This document shows positions 1-13,942 of a stretch of 64,000 nt of DNA, piece by piece. Numbering within the stretch: position 1 is the stretch's first letter; every line of letters starts with the position of its first letter. Source of the stretch: Lantana camara (lineage: Eukaryota; Streptophyta; Magnoliopsida; Lamiales; Verbenaceae); assembly GCA_037501455.1 (NCBI GenBank), contig CM074864.1, positions 38,776,001 through 38,840,000 of the forward strand. The letters run 5' to 3'. A model generated the notes under the pieces. It saw only the letters and a program-made list of their open reading frames with translations. It had not been told where the DNA came from and did not search any database. Made by a program: the position numbers and the translations under genes.

Positions 1-185
1 GCCAGTTACTATAACAAATAAAAATCCCTCAAATTAAATCTCTATCGAGCTCCATGGCCAAAAAATGTGAAATCTCTGAATATCTATAACAATAAGTAGT
101 GCCAGCAAAACCTTTATAACCAACCGTGAGCAAATGGAAAGCAGCTTTGGAAAATTATACAACACGGGTCCATTATGAACCCAGT
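1..185 (-). other. TPC1 3' untranslated region / downstream flank
   Basis: This is the sequence after the TPC1 stop codon on the minus strand. It is AT-rich with no open frame of note. The cleavage site cannot be placed; the transcript may run past the window edge. Confidence 0.5.
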
Positions 186-1923
186 TCATGGAGTGGAGGA
201 CTCTGTTTTCAGCTCTGCGCTCAACATGTGGTGGAGAAGCACATCAACCCTCTGATTCCTTGACTTAGCTCTGCACAACATTCAAAATAATTTAGAAAAC
301 GGGATGTCTGAATCTGCAGATGAATATATTGTAGAAGCAAGATGCGTGCATATGTACCCGAGATTACGCCTATGCCCGTTTCCGTTTTCTTCCTGAATTG
401 CGCAACAAGGAAGTTCATAAGACTCAACGGAAATTGTTAAAATGATAAAATGTGGTTGACATATAACAAACTAAAGCATCGAATGATAATTTATAATGAA
501 TTGGCAAACATAATTGATCTAGAGCTTCGTGGGATTGATGAGTAGCACTTCTCAGAGGAAGCTCGGCCTGTATGATAGGCTTGGACAAATTATTCGAACC
601 CGGGTCATTGCCCTGGAGAATGAACCTATTAACCACTTGAACCAACCCTTGTTGGCTTTGAAGTAAGACCATTTGAGGACAATCATCTTAAAACTATGTT
701 TACTTCTATTGGTGTATTCAAAAGTTCTGTTTATTATATTTCTAGTTTTCTACAATGCATATAGTTCTTTTCTTTTTTCTTCATCACAGTTACTTCAAGT
801 CCACTAAACCAATATCAAACTCATAACAGGAAATCCATCAAATTTATTTGACTAATTTCATGTTACAATGGATTTAACTGACCTGACCCTCCCCATCTTC
901 ACCATTCTCAGAAGACTCAAGGTCCAATTCAGCGAAGAAAGCCTCCAAAACAAAAGCCACCACCTGAAATAAAAAAACAAGAAATGAAAATATTGAGTCA
1001 TGGTCAACATTAACATAAAAACTCTCTAAAGTGCACACGCCACAGAAGGTACAACAAATGACTTCTGACAAAACATTATATCACTTCCAACAACTTATTA
1101 GTGCTTTGAGTTGGAAAAACTAGAGCAACTATCGGATCTTACCAAGTTCAAAAGGAGTAAGATCGAAATTATATAGAAGCTGATGAAGTAGGCATAACTC
1201 CAAGCAGTTCCAGTCAACTCCTTGTAGCTCTGGAAACAATCAATGAATCACATAACGTCATGGCATCCAGGGAGATAATGCCAAAAGACAATAACAGTGA
1301 CTTTTGATGCCAAATTGAGTAGGAAATATATTTTAATCCTCAAATAACCCTGGCACCTCCAGGAAATGGTTAGAAAAGAATTCTCATATAGTCCCACAAG
1401 ATGTAATTTTAGTATGTCCATGTATTTGAGACAATAAGGTTAAATGAGACTGACCACCCTTCCCCTCTTAGTTTCAAAATTATGATTCTCTTAGATCATT
1501 GAAATTTGAACAAAAACTCATCAACCTGGAAACTAGTTATCCTAACACTCGAGAACAATTTGAAAAGTTCACTGAAATTTGAGTCATAACGTTATTTGAC
1601 TGGTATCAACATAGGAGAGAAAACATTGAGGATAAGTTATGACGGAGGCATCTGTGTGTTAAAAACAGGAAGGGAAGGGGTAGTTGTTGGGCAGGGCATT
1701 CTAATTATTTACAATACAAACAACATGCACAATACTTGTTGCATAGCATTGGATTTCTTACTTATACAAAACACTTTCATATACTTACCTGCATCCACAC
1801 TTGCCAATTACCCATCACTAGCAAATTAAAAAGTGTCACCATTCCATTGGGGTAGTCATTGAAGTTGAAGAGCAAGTAGCTTAAAATTTGTCAAGGGAAT
1901 TTGATTTAGAGCTGAAATTATGT

Positions 1924-1961
<38 letters not shown>

Positions 1962-4900
1962 GTATATGTGTGTGTGTGTGTGTGTCTGTGAGTGAGCGTG
2001 TGTAAACACTTTCAACCAAAGGATACTCGTTATCTTGAAGATCAGTTAAACTGAGATTTGGATTTCCAGCATTAACTATACCACCAAAGATCTACAATGT
2101 TAAGAAGAAAGCTAATGATTTGTTATCTGCACAAAAGTGAGCAACTGAAGGGAAAAAAAAAAAAAAAAAGAGAGAAACGAAGTTTCATGAGGTATTCAGG
2201 CCTTTCAAGTACCTGTACACCGAGAGAGCAATAAATGCACAGGACACAGAATATGGTCCCCAAATATGGCATAAGACTTGGTATCAGGGTCAAAAATGTT
2301 GCAACAAAAGCGCGATATTGTTTAACACGCATCAAGAGCCTAATCAATCTTAACATTCTTGCTATTAGAAGATACCGAATCCTGTAGGATTAAAATATAA
2401 AGACAACTTGATTCAGATAATCATTAAGAACGTGAATTACATATATAAACAAGAAAAAGTGTTACTCGTACTTCCACACAGAACATCCCTCAACTAAAGA
2501 GTTCCTTAATTTAGTTAGTAATCATTAAAATATTTTTGGTTATGCAGGTTGTGGGATGTGAGTTTGTGTTATGTCAAAGCTTGTCATCAAGGAATGATAC
2601 AGAAGCAGCAGAAAAGTTGGAAGAAGTTAAAGATAAAATGAGCAAATAAAATAGAATGAAGAACCCCAAAACTCAAGTTGGATATCCGGCCTATTGTCAT
2701 TAATCTGGTCATTCAGATAATAGCAATACATGTGAATAGTTAGCTAAATGGGAAAAATAAAGATTATGAATTTCAGTTCCACCTATTGAGGAAATTTGGA
2801 AAGGGAAAAGAGGCAGTAATGTAAAGAATGGTAGTTTGGTAATGCCTTGTGAATTTGTATTGATCTGATTGTCACTTATTGTGGTCAAATAAATGAATAA
2901 ACAAATAAATAAAAGTACGCGAATCATACACATATCACTCACCATTCCCCATTGGAGAGGAAAGTTAGCCCACGGGGGGATATAAAAGTTGTGGTTTCTC
3001 CAATAACTGCAGTAAAGAAGAAATATTATTCTTCAGTAAGTGTTCTCGATGCAGGAAACGTACTTAAGTTAATGAATGGCCTCTTTTGAGCTGTTCGAAA
3101 AGAATCGAGCAAACATTTAATATTTCTAACATTTGTCCCACTTATGGATGTCAAATTCGCAGTGAGATTTCATGCAGGATCTCTTGTCCGACCAGGCTCC
3201 AATGCCACATTAGAAGGCCACCTTATTTAAAAGTTTAAGTTGTGCGAAAGGAGAGGTAACATATTTAATATTTCTGATGTAGTTTTAGACTGTTTGGAGA
3301 CATTGTTTAACCAGCTTAAACTCAGTTGGATATGAATGATCCAACTGAGAATTTGGACTTGCATGTCACTTCCTCTTATCAATGATTTCCCTTAGATTTC
3401 TTCCAGCATGCAGCACTGATATTTTAGCAATTCAATGCTTCGCGGAGGAGATAAGAGAAGCACCCTCAGCTATAAAAATATTAACTCCAAATATGTCCAT
3501 AAGATATTTGGATTGGCGGTGGTATTTCTATTTTATACGAGAAAATAAATTATGTTCTTCTCCTCCCTTTTATTTGTTTGTTTAATTGTCGATAGATAAC
3601 ATAAAGTTCTTCATCATGTTCCTTTTTTACTTTATAAATTTTTGTAATTTGAACAATGTAGGCAGGGCTATACCTTATGTAGTTAGCTTCTTTAGTGAGA
3701 GGCAAAATGGATGTCCAAAGAACGAGAAAATTTAGCAAAAATTAAAATAAAACAAATAATTTATGCTTTTGGATATCAAACAATTAATTATCCATCATCT
3801 GACCGATCCTTAGTAATGAAGCAATTAGTAGTTATAAGACTGAGATTAGTGAAGTTACATCTTTACCAGCTGCTGGAGGATACTAATATGCATAGTCCTG
3901 TCAAAGATTTGATGAGGAAATTGGAAAAAGATATATAACTTTCACTATACTTACCAATTACCCACGTGATTACGAAGTCAAATCGATTAGGGCCTACCCT
4001 CCAATAATTCACGAACCCATAAGCATACACTTTTAATGCCATTTCCAGGACATAGATCCAGCCTGTGGAGAGAAATCATGACCTTTTTAGATATCAAATA
4101 AGAAAAAGATTCTGAAAATTAAGATTTTGAGCACCCAATAGATTTGACAAATTAAGACTATCAGGTTCTTCACAATACACTCATAAGAGAGATAATTCAG
4201 TTACCACATAATCCCAACGCTTCACTTATTTTGGGTAAGTAGAATCAGAAGTCTGCTTTCCTATCAACATTAAATAGGAAATTGTGTAGAAAACATAAGA
4301 CATTTCCTGACATAAGTAAAAAGGATGAACCGATGAAGTTATACATCTAATCTCTAAAAGAAACAGATCCATCCTGATGATCACTTTCAAAGTAAGCAGG
4401 TCACTGTATCTAGCAATATGGATGGAAGTTGGGCATAATTAAACATACATTGTGACACCCCAGTTTTTTTGGGCAAGCCAGATACGACGTCGCGGGAGAG
4501 TTTAATTCAGTAATTATATGATTTATATGACGTCACATGCCAACGTGTCAACATGTAATTTTATTATGTGCGCCTTAGAATTTATTAAATGTACTTGGAC
4601 TCAATTGTCCAATAATTGCTCGTTAAGAACCTAATTATAATTAGGGTGTTTGAGCCCTCGTGGCTACCTTGAGCTCGAGAATTCGAATTCGAATTCTGAC
4701 TTCACAATTGAATTCATTTTGACGATTTAGGTCCAATGGGACTAGCCTTACCTTTTTCTGAAACCGTTTGACCTCTCTACCAATTTAATTTCTAACCGAG
4801 TGAACCGAACCCGTCTTGAACCGAACCGAACCGGTTTTCTTGGCTTTAATAAACCAAACCACCCCCTTTTCCCTTCATTCTTGTTTTCACGATCCAAGAG

Positions 4901-7900
4901 ACGAGGAGAGAAGAGAAGGGTTTCCCCATCTTCAACCTTTGAGCTCAAACCCCGTCTCCATTTCTCGTCCAATCAACGATCCAAGGTAGGATTTGAATTC
5001 CTCTCTTCGAATGCTTCATTTTCTTCCGATTAAATCTTGTTTTCTTTGCTTCATTCCTTGCTCTTGAGAAGATGGTAAATAATATGTTTGTATGAAAATT
5101 TTATTCCATGTCTTTGTTCTTGAATCATTTGATCCAAGCTTGAAATATGATGTTCTTTGGAGTTAAGAAGATGTATATTAGTTGGATTTTGAATTGTTGG
5201 TTGAAGCATGAGTGATTCACCATTAATGAAGCTTGAATTCTTGAAAATGGCAATTTGTTTAATGCTTGATTTCATGCCTTAAGATTTAGATATGTGAGAG
5301 ATTATGTATATGTGAAATTATGTTTCGAATTTGAGGTGATTTGGTTGAGATTTGAGGTGGTTTTGTTGAGTTTTGGCTTCTCCCGCATATGTACCCTGCT
5401 GCTGCAGTGTTTTGGGCTCGGACTGGAATCCACGAGGGTGGATTTTTGGCCTTAAAGAAATCAACGGGGGTGGATTTGATGTAGAGGAGTTCCTGACCAG
5501 AATCCATAGGGGTGGATTTTTCCCTTTGGAAAAATCCATGGGAGTGGATTCTGTCCAACTGGTTCTTTTTGCTCCGGTTCTCGTTTTCTTGTTTTTCTTT
5601 GCTTGTTTGATCTTCTCCTACATCTTTTATGATTTCCATGCTTTATTAACTTGTTAATATATGAATTATATGCCTACTTAATTGGTAATTATGCTCTTAT
5701 TTGACACTCCTTGATCTTTAGTTTCTCTAACTTGATTGTTTGAACACATGCTTTACGTATATGAATTGTATACTTGTTTAATTGATAATTGTGCTATTAT
5801 TTGACCTTCCTATGCTTTTAGTTGAAGTATCTTGCCCTTCTTGATTGTTATCCCGATTTAATGCGTGATCCATTATGAATTCGTTTACTTGCCTAATTAT
5901 GTGGACATTAATTGTGCACATGAACAAAATCACCCCAATTCATGATTTATTACATATTGAATCATGACACGACACTTACACCACTTCATGAACATTTGCC
6001 GTGCGTCATACTTGGTTTCACTCTTGAGTCTTGTCTCACAATTACACCGTGTCTTCTTTCTTGTCAGTAATCTCCTTGGTGGAGACGTTCGGAATTGGTC
6101 TTTCTTTGTTGGTCTTTCTTGTACACTTGGAGGTGAGGGTTTTTCTTTTATAAGCGACCTATAACCTTGCATGCTTTAATTAAGCCCAATGGATTTAATA
6201 TTCAAATTATCCATATCTTTTATACCGGCTATGTACCGGAAATGATTTATATATTGTATAGTGTTAATCCTGAGCCTGTTTTGCGAGATCCTGCTTGTGC
6301 CCCCGGCTCTTCTAGCGCTGGACTAGCCGGAGTGGTTCCTGTTCCTATTCCTGGGGCCCTGGGGCTTGTGTCTTGAGTGAACCGGGGAGGTATCGGGCCG
6401 ACAGTGACCTCTTGCACAAGTCTCATCCTGTTGGACTATCCTGATTTCCACCAGGAGGTTTGGTGGAAGAAGGAGCTCCAGATTTGGGGAGTCATGAACC
6501 TACAGATCATTCCTGCCTGGATAGCGAGGGTTGGCTACTCGGACCATCACTGAAGAAGGAGGTTACTTGTACTTGTTTTCCCGCTTGTAATAATTATAAT
6601 TTCTGAATCCTGCTTGTTGCCTGATTACTTGCTTGTACTTGTCATTTAATAAGTGAAAAGAGGAGTCCAGGATGGAATAAATACCCGTTCTCGTCGGGTC
6701 CCATAAAATGTATTGCATAGATATCCGTAACCTCTGGTATGCCCCCAATCCCTGTTCAGCCCAGAGTTCGAGGATCTTTAAGGTAAAATGGGCATCAATA
6801 GAGGTGTATGGATATCGACACATACATATTATATCCTGTTTACCTGTATTGCATATTCCGACATAACTCCACCCGTACGTATTGATTTCTTCCTGATCTC
6901 GTTTAGTTAATCACTAAATCGTACAACGGAATTATGCCTGCCTGATTGCCAGACTATATATATATATATACACGTGTGTACCCCCCTTCACTCAGTTTGT
7001 TGGCTGACACTCCCTCTCGTTGTTTTTAGTGTGTGTCTTGCAGGTTCAGTGGTCGTTAGGCGGGAGTCTTTGTTCGGGTCTTGGTTCTGCATACTGCATT
7101 TTACCGTTTACTCGTTTCCTGCTTTGTATTCGGTCTTGTAGGCCATCTTGTATTTATATCATTTTTTTGAACTCGGGACAGGTTTCTAGGGCCCTAGTTG
7201 AACTCGTTTATATGTTATTGCATTGTATTGATTCGGGACAGGTTAGGACAGGATCTTGAATTAGTGGAACCCGTATTTACATTCTTACTTGAATTGAAAA
7301 TTTATTGTGGATAGTAAACTATGATTGTCTTGCTTCCGCATCCTTGTTTCTATTGTTTTGTTGGTACAGGGTCTAGTCCCGCCTAACAGGTTGGTTTTGT
7401 TCTGTCTCCGTTTGCCGTGAGCTCGGTTCATGTATGGACTCCCATTTCATGGGTGGACCGAGCTTTCGGTGCGAGGGATGTGGGGCTCTCCGTCTAGGGT
7501 GTCACATACATCATCTCGTTGGGGAGTTGGGGTGTGGGAAATTTAGTATGAGAAAAGTTGTTCTTTGGTTACATGTTTGATCCATATTCAATAGGCTCAG
7601 AAATATATGACTCAGTGCATCAAAAGCACCACACTAAATACTGAAGAAAATGCTTTTATCCCACCAATTCTGAATATAGGGAAGGTACGAAGATAGATGA
7701 GTTAGGAAACAAAATCAATAAACTAAGCTAGAGGAGAAAAATAGTAACCACAGGGATAACAACTTCAGAAGCTGTTATCACATCATTTGTCAGAACCATA
7801 GTTAGAATAAGAAGGAAATCAATTTTGACATTAACACTATGCTTGGTACAAAGATTTTGAATAGGAAAGAAAATTGATAGGGAAAAGAAAGAATCAAGGA

Positions 7901-10900
7901 AAGCAATTGCGGAGGAGAAAGATAACTGATGCATTTGAGAAGAGATTGATTAATAACTTTCCTCATTTTACTCTCCAGTTTGTGAGGAAAAGCAAATTTT
8001 GTTAGTTGCACTATATATTCCCAACCAAATCATTTTCCCGACAGAATTCCTAGTATGAAAACTACGCAAGTTTAGTAGTAGGAGATTCATGGAGCACTTA
8101 CCAAATACAAACTCAACCTTTTGCCAAGCCGCTTGAGCAGTATTTTCTTCTATATCAAGCTGCAGTTCAATAGAAACCACAAATCAGGATGTAACAAAAT
8201 ATTTGTAGTTGTTGGAGATTATAACGGATTACTTTACAAGATTTCAGCATAAAGGACTCTGATTCATTATCTTTTCTAGTTTTTCTTTCCTGGAGTTTTG
8301 GAGTGGGGTGGGGTGGGGTGGGGTGGGGTGGGGTGGGGTGGGGTGGGGTGGCTGGGTGATGGTTGAACAGATTGTATGGATTCTCAAAAGTGTCAAAAGA
8401 CCAAAACCTACTGAAGAAGGGCTACCCATATTATTCTAAACACACGAGATAAAATGCATCTCATGCATTTGTGTGATGAAAGTAGTTGGGACTTCTCTAT
8501 TAAAATGTTGGAGATAGTTTAAAATTTTTTATCCATATCTATTTGTTGGCGCCTCTAGGAGAAGAGAGAAAAAAAAGGAAAAGTTAATAGGAAGGGAAAT
8601 AAAATAAAGACCAGTACTAATCCAGATATCATCTTGGTCGTCGGCAGATTATTCCCCAACTAGTTTTGAAACCACAATTCAGCAACTTGTGCAAGTTATT
8701 GACCGAGGATTACCTCAACTAGAATACACAAAAGAATGTTGACCCATCTCCTTTTGGAGACATGAGGACTTCTATCTTAACAGTTCTATTGCACATGCAT
8801 GAGTATAGCATCAAATGTATAAGAGCAGTTGCACGATCCAAAAACACAAGTGAAGTCAACAACACTCAACCATGGATACATTTGCTTAATCGATTCATAG
8901 TATGTGTGTTACCTTAAAATACTATTTCATCAATGTAATATATATTTTTGAGATAAGCTGTTCTAACTTCTTTCTGCTCCTTTGGTATCACCACAGGTTA
9001 GTGTTCATGCATTGGAAAACCCTACCAAGTGTAGGTTGCCTAGACAAACTTTGAGAAACTCAATTTATATAAGGAATAGTCTCATGGATGTTTATATACA
9101 ATGCGTACTTCTTTCCCCAATTTCAATAGAACCTAACCATAGACAATTTACTTTAACAGGATATCTTTGCTCAATATGAGCAAGATATCATGACTCATCA
9201 TTTTTAAATCTCATCAGAAGCTCGAGGTATGACAAAATGGAATCAAATTGACTCTGAGGTACTTTCATTATGGTATGCCTAACCAAATATGTAGGCTCTC
9301 TAGGGTTGCCGAAGGAACTCGGAAAAAATATTGAATGTTTAACTAGGATGATTGCAATATCAAATGGATTAGCTTATAAGTAGGATATAGAATTTTCACT
9401 ATTACTTCTAATTATATCACTTTTTCAGCAACACCTAGTGTAATCATTGCAATGCAGTTGGGAGTGGACTCAAGGGTGCGTCTATAGGCCCCATGTCCCT
9501 GTTACATCAAATACTCCAAAGTACTTGGCGGTGTTGCATTTCCGCCTAAATTATCATAAAAAAATTAAGCCAAAATTTTTTGATAAGTTCCCCTCAAATT
9601 CCTAAACTAATAGCCTAACATTGGCATTCTGGGTAGCTAATAAGGATTCCCACACAAGGATAGCCTATTTTTCAACAGTTGTAGATGATTTTGAAAAGTA
9701 TGATGAATTAATTGTGATGGAATCTTTACGGAAATTTGGTGTTAGATGCTCTATTCTAGTGCCACTTGATATCATTTAGGATAGTAACTCTTAAACTTAC
9801 ATGAAGGTGCATTACAACATGTGAGTATTTAAAACTATTTTTTTTTTTTTGGATTTTCATATTTAAACCTATTTGATTGAACACAATCATACCGTTGTCT
9901 CAATAATGACAGCAACAAGATTCAGGATGAGAATGAACGCTATAATGTAATCAAATTTGGGGCTCCTAACAAATTCTTTCAGCTTCTCAGATGCAGGTGA
10001 GTGATAGAACGTTGGACAACTTTCAAAAATAGGTTCCTGCAAAGACAAGCATATCAGTAACCAGTGGACAAATATCAAAGAATTTTATTCTTCGGTCATG
10101 GAAAGTGGATTTACTGAATCCTCTTTCTGAAATCTGAGACCAATGGCATGGGACAGATCATTAAATTCATCCAAATTAATCTGCACATAAGAAAGAGCAG
10201 CAAAAGCAATAATATGTCAGTAGATAAAAGAATTAACCTTTTGATGAGTCTTCTTTCTACAATAAAAAGAAACACATTTAGTACACTGGACATGAGTTCC
10301 ATACATTTAGGACCACAAAGAAGACTTTTACACACAACAATGATTTAGGAAATGAAACTTTAAGCTTTTAAGAATCAACCCAATATAACATAAATAAACA
10401 CACTATTCTCTCTAATTCAAGAGTAATTGAGGAAGAATGAGAAAATTATATGGAAGTGAAGAGGGCTGTCGGCAAGGTAACATACTTTTGTGAATAAGAG
10501 CATGTTTGGCTAAGCTTATTTTAAGTAGTTTATAAGCTCTCACATCTTATAACATATTTTTGGAGCTTATAAGATGTTGGATCTTATTTTAAAAATAAGC
10601 TATCATAGTGTTTGGATAAAAATATGATCATGAGCTTTTATAAGATGTTAGTAATGTAAAATTTGGTAATTAATATGACGAAAAAGGAGAATGTGTTAAG
10701 ACACCAAAATAAGTTGGAATCTCCCAATTTATTTTGATAGCTTATAAGCTATTTAGAAGAGCTTATAATCTCGATTGAGATCAGGATGATCTTTGATGAA
10801 TAAGCTCAGCCAAAACCCTCTAACTAAGAGTACTTGTTCTAGCCTTTGCACATATTGTATAATATACAAGAGTAAATTAGATTTCTAATAGTAGCTCCGT

Positions 10901-13900
10901 GTTAGATGTGTCAACAACATAAATATACCAATTACTCAATGTATTAGTAAAATGCATTATATAGGTAACGACTGACTCAAACAACCAAGTTATGCAAAAT
11001 AACAATATTTTGGAAAAAAAAAACAAAAGGATAAACGCACAAAAAGAATCTTTGGCTTTAACAAATTGTTGATGGTTACTACCTATATTAGGTTCTTTTA
11101 CCAAATAACACCAAGAAAAGATTCCACACATCTATCTACATGAAGGCAGATAACGACTACAAACTGTAGCATTAATCAGTAAGCACCTAATCCGTCATAA
11201 CTCAAAATAGTATAGAAAGACCGTTACAAATAAAGGGTCAAAAAACTACATGAATTCATTTGAGATATCAAAGAAAGAAGCAGCGAAACAAAATGCAAAC
11301 AAATTATATGATTCACAAAATGGAAAAGAAAGTAGAAGAAATACCTTGACATCATGACTGTCATCCAATTCGTCGAATATCAATTCAAAATCTTCTCGTG
11401 ATATTTTTGGCAATGTCCTATATAAATAGGCAACAAAAGGCGTTTTAATATCCTAAAGATGAATGGTGAAAAAAAATGCTTCTGAAAGACAAATATTGGA
11501 AAGGTAGCTGGGAAGAAGATCAGATCAAGTGATAATTAGGAGTGAGAAGATAAGTTTAGAACATCCTTGTTGAGTACTTCAACAGATACGATGAGATGAA
11601 ACAAATTCAAGTTTTCATACATATGTATAGAAATTGCTAATAGTTTTGCAGATTTTAATGGTGCCCGGAGAAACTTCTATTTAACAAAGAGAAACAAAAT
11701 GAACAGTTTGTCAAGTATTTGTTCTGAAAGTTCTTTTTATCAATAAGCGAAAACTGAATTAGACTCATAAGTAAGAGATGCTCAAAACGTGATTTTATTA
11801 ATTGAGCAAACTCTAGCATTCCCATCACCTATGAAAGTGAATGTGCAATAACTCAATATTGGACGATCTTATGGTTTCTGGGCCAACAATAATGTCAACG
11901 TAATTCATGGATTCTATAGAGGTCTATATAATTATAATGTGAAAAAAATGGATATATTTCCATAACCAAATGTCATCCAGCACCTATTTCAGCTTGCTAA
12001 TCGTCAAAAAGTCACATGCATCACACACACATTCAGATTGAATGATCCAGGATGGAGATAATAACATTTAGCCTTAAACATTTTTCACCGAAAGTAACAT
12101 TTACCTGTATTTGTTCAGTTCTTCGAACAGATGGATGCACTGCTCCTTGTTAAGGTAACCAAGATCCTGCAAATACCCAAAACATGAAAATTAATAAAAT
12201 AAATAAACTAAAATATACATATGTAACTGAAAGAGCTTGTAAATAAGCTTTCAATTACTGATCATAGATCATTTTCTCAGATTACCAAAAGATAAAATCA
12301 ATTTGGACTAGCTACACAAGAATAAAAACCATACTCACATGGTCATCAATCAGGTTAAATGCTTTCTTCAGTATCCTTGTTCTTGTGCGATCCTTCTCAG
12401 CCACTTGTTTTACAAGCTATAACAGAATAGGATAGGTACTCATCACGCTTTATATTTGAGAAAAGAGTTTGATCTTAACGTTTACAAGGTTGCCAAACAA
12501 TTTATAAATACAAACAAGAGCATCTTGCTAGCATATGAGCCTCTATATGCATTTGAAACCTATGAGACTCTTCGCATTAGGAATGCATAATGGAATATTT
12601 TTGTGGTAGTACTACCTATGTGACTTTGTCTTCATGATTGCTCTATTAACTCCAGTACAAAGCCAAACTGTCTGACTTTAGATTTTTTTGACCTATTATA
12701 GTGTTCTGCATCTTTTTGGACCAAGCAGTATTTGTTAATGTTGCTTAATATTACACTTACGTTGAGTATAAGAATCAACCCTAGAAAAGGATGCCTCTCT
12801 TAGAGCAGTTAATTAGAGTAGCAGAAGAAATACCACCTTCCATTGGCATGTGATTATTCTATTTGCTTGAATACAGAGTGAAATTCTGTCCTGATGATTA
12901 ACGTAGTATGGTTTTCTAAAATTTCTAACGAAGTTAAATGCTTGAGGTAATATAATTTGTAATTGTAGTTTAACATTATTCAAATGTTTTTAAATAAATT
13001 AACAAATATTACATTCAATAAAAAGTGAATGACGGGCATACCCCACTCTTAAAGCTGTCATATACAACGGCAAGGATCAAATTGGTGACAAAGTAGACAC
13101 CCAACAGCACATACAAGACGAAGAAAAGGCAATACCATCTTGAGGCCCTACAAAGGAAATAGAGAACTGATGCAGTAGTGTACAGAATTTTGAAAGGTAC
13201 TGAAAAGTACAGGAGTTTGAGACAGTTGATTATAATTCAAATATTCAATATACTTACAAGGAGTTTCTTCTCATTAATAACAAGAAACCTTAGGAATATG
13301 ACACTTACTTGTATGCAGGAATCCAAACATCTGGATTGTTGGAAGTGGTGAATAAAACAAACATTTGGTACAATGTTGTACCATATGAAGTGAATATAGT
13401 CCTTCCCTGTTCTGTATCTTCAAAGATGACATATGCCAACCAGCTCGAGAAGAGGAGAAATAATAGCGATAAAGCCTTCAGTACATCCGCCACCAGAAGA
13501 AAATTAAAAAATATGAGAAAATGGTATATTGAAGTCATTATGTTTCAATTGCTTCATTGTGTGTTATTAAGCGAAATCAAGCACAGGTGGACATACCAGG
13601 ACATTGAGGTAAGTGCGAAGCATTCCAACCAGGAGGATGATGCTGTCTCGCAAATCCCTAAGGTCAATTGGAGAATGCTGAAACTTATCATAATTGGATT
13701 TTAGAAAATATAATGCAATCACAAGATATTTAGTGCACCATGTATCTCTTTCAAACTGATCAGTATGATTATGCACTTCTTAGATGTTACCGAATGTTTC
13801 CTCCAGAAATTAATGGACATAATATAAGCAAATAAAGAAAATAGGAAAACTAGTCGGTAAGGTTATCCTCTTATAATGTAGTCACTTCAAAAGAACCTGA

Positions 13901-13908
13901 ATGGTTAG

Positions 13909-13942
<34 letters not shown>

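Noticed and set aside
590..644. tRNA gene
   Set aside because: A- and B-box-like motifs are present but no cloverleaf could be folded by eye; a SINE fits better.
424..672. Open frame of 82 residues as an alternative last TPC1 exon
   Set aside because: It shows no similarity to the TPC1 C-terminus and overlaps the SINE candidate; the true last exons with [10 protein letters not shown] lie at 392-358 and 270-186.
5286..5657. Open frames of 94-117 residues in LTR-A
   Set aside because: They cover the palindromic word block, whose repeats keep both strands open. Not conserved as protein in the other copies.
13309..13704. 131-residue plus-strand open frame
   Set aside because: It is antisense to TPC1 exons 6 and 7, which match the channel family with correct splice sites.
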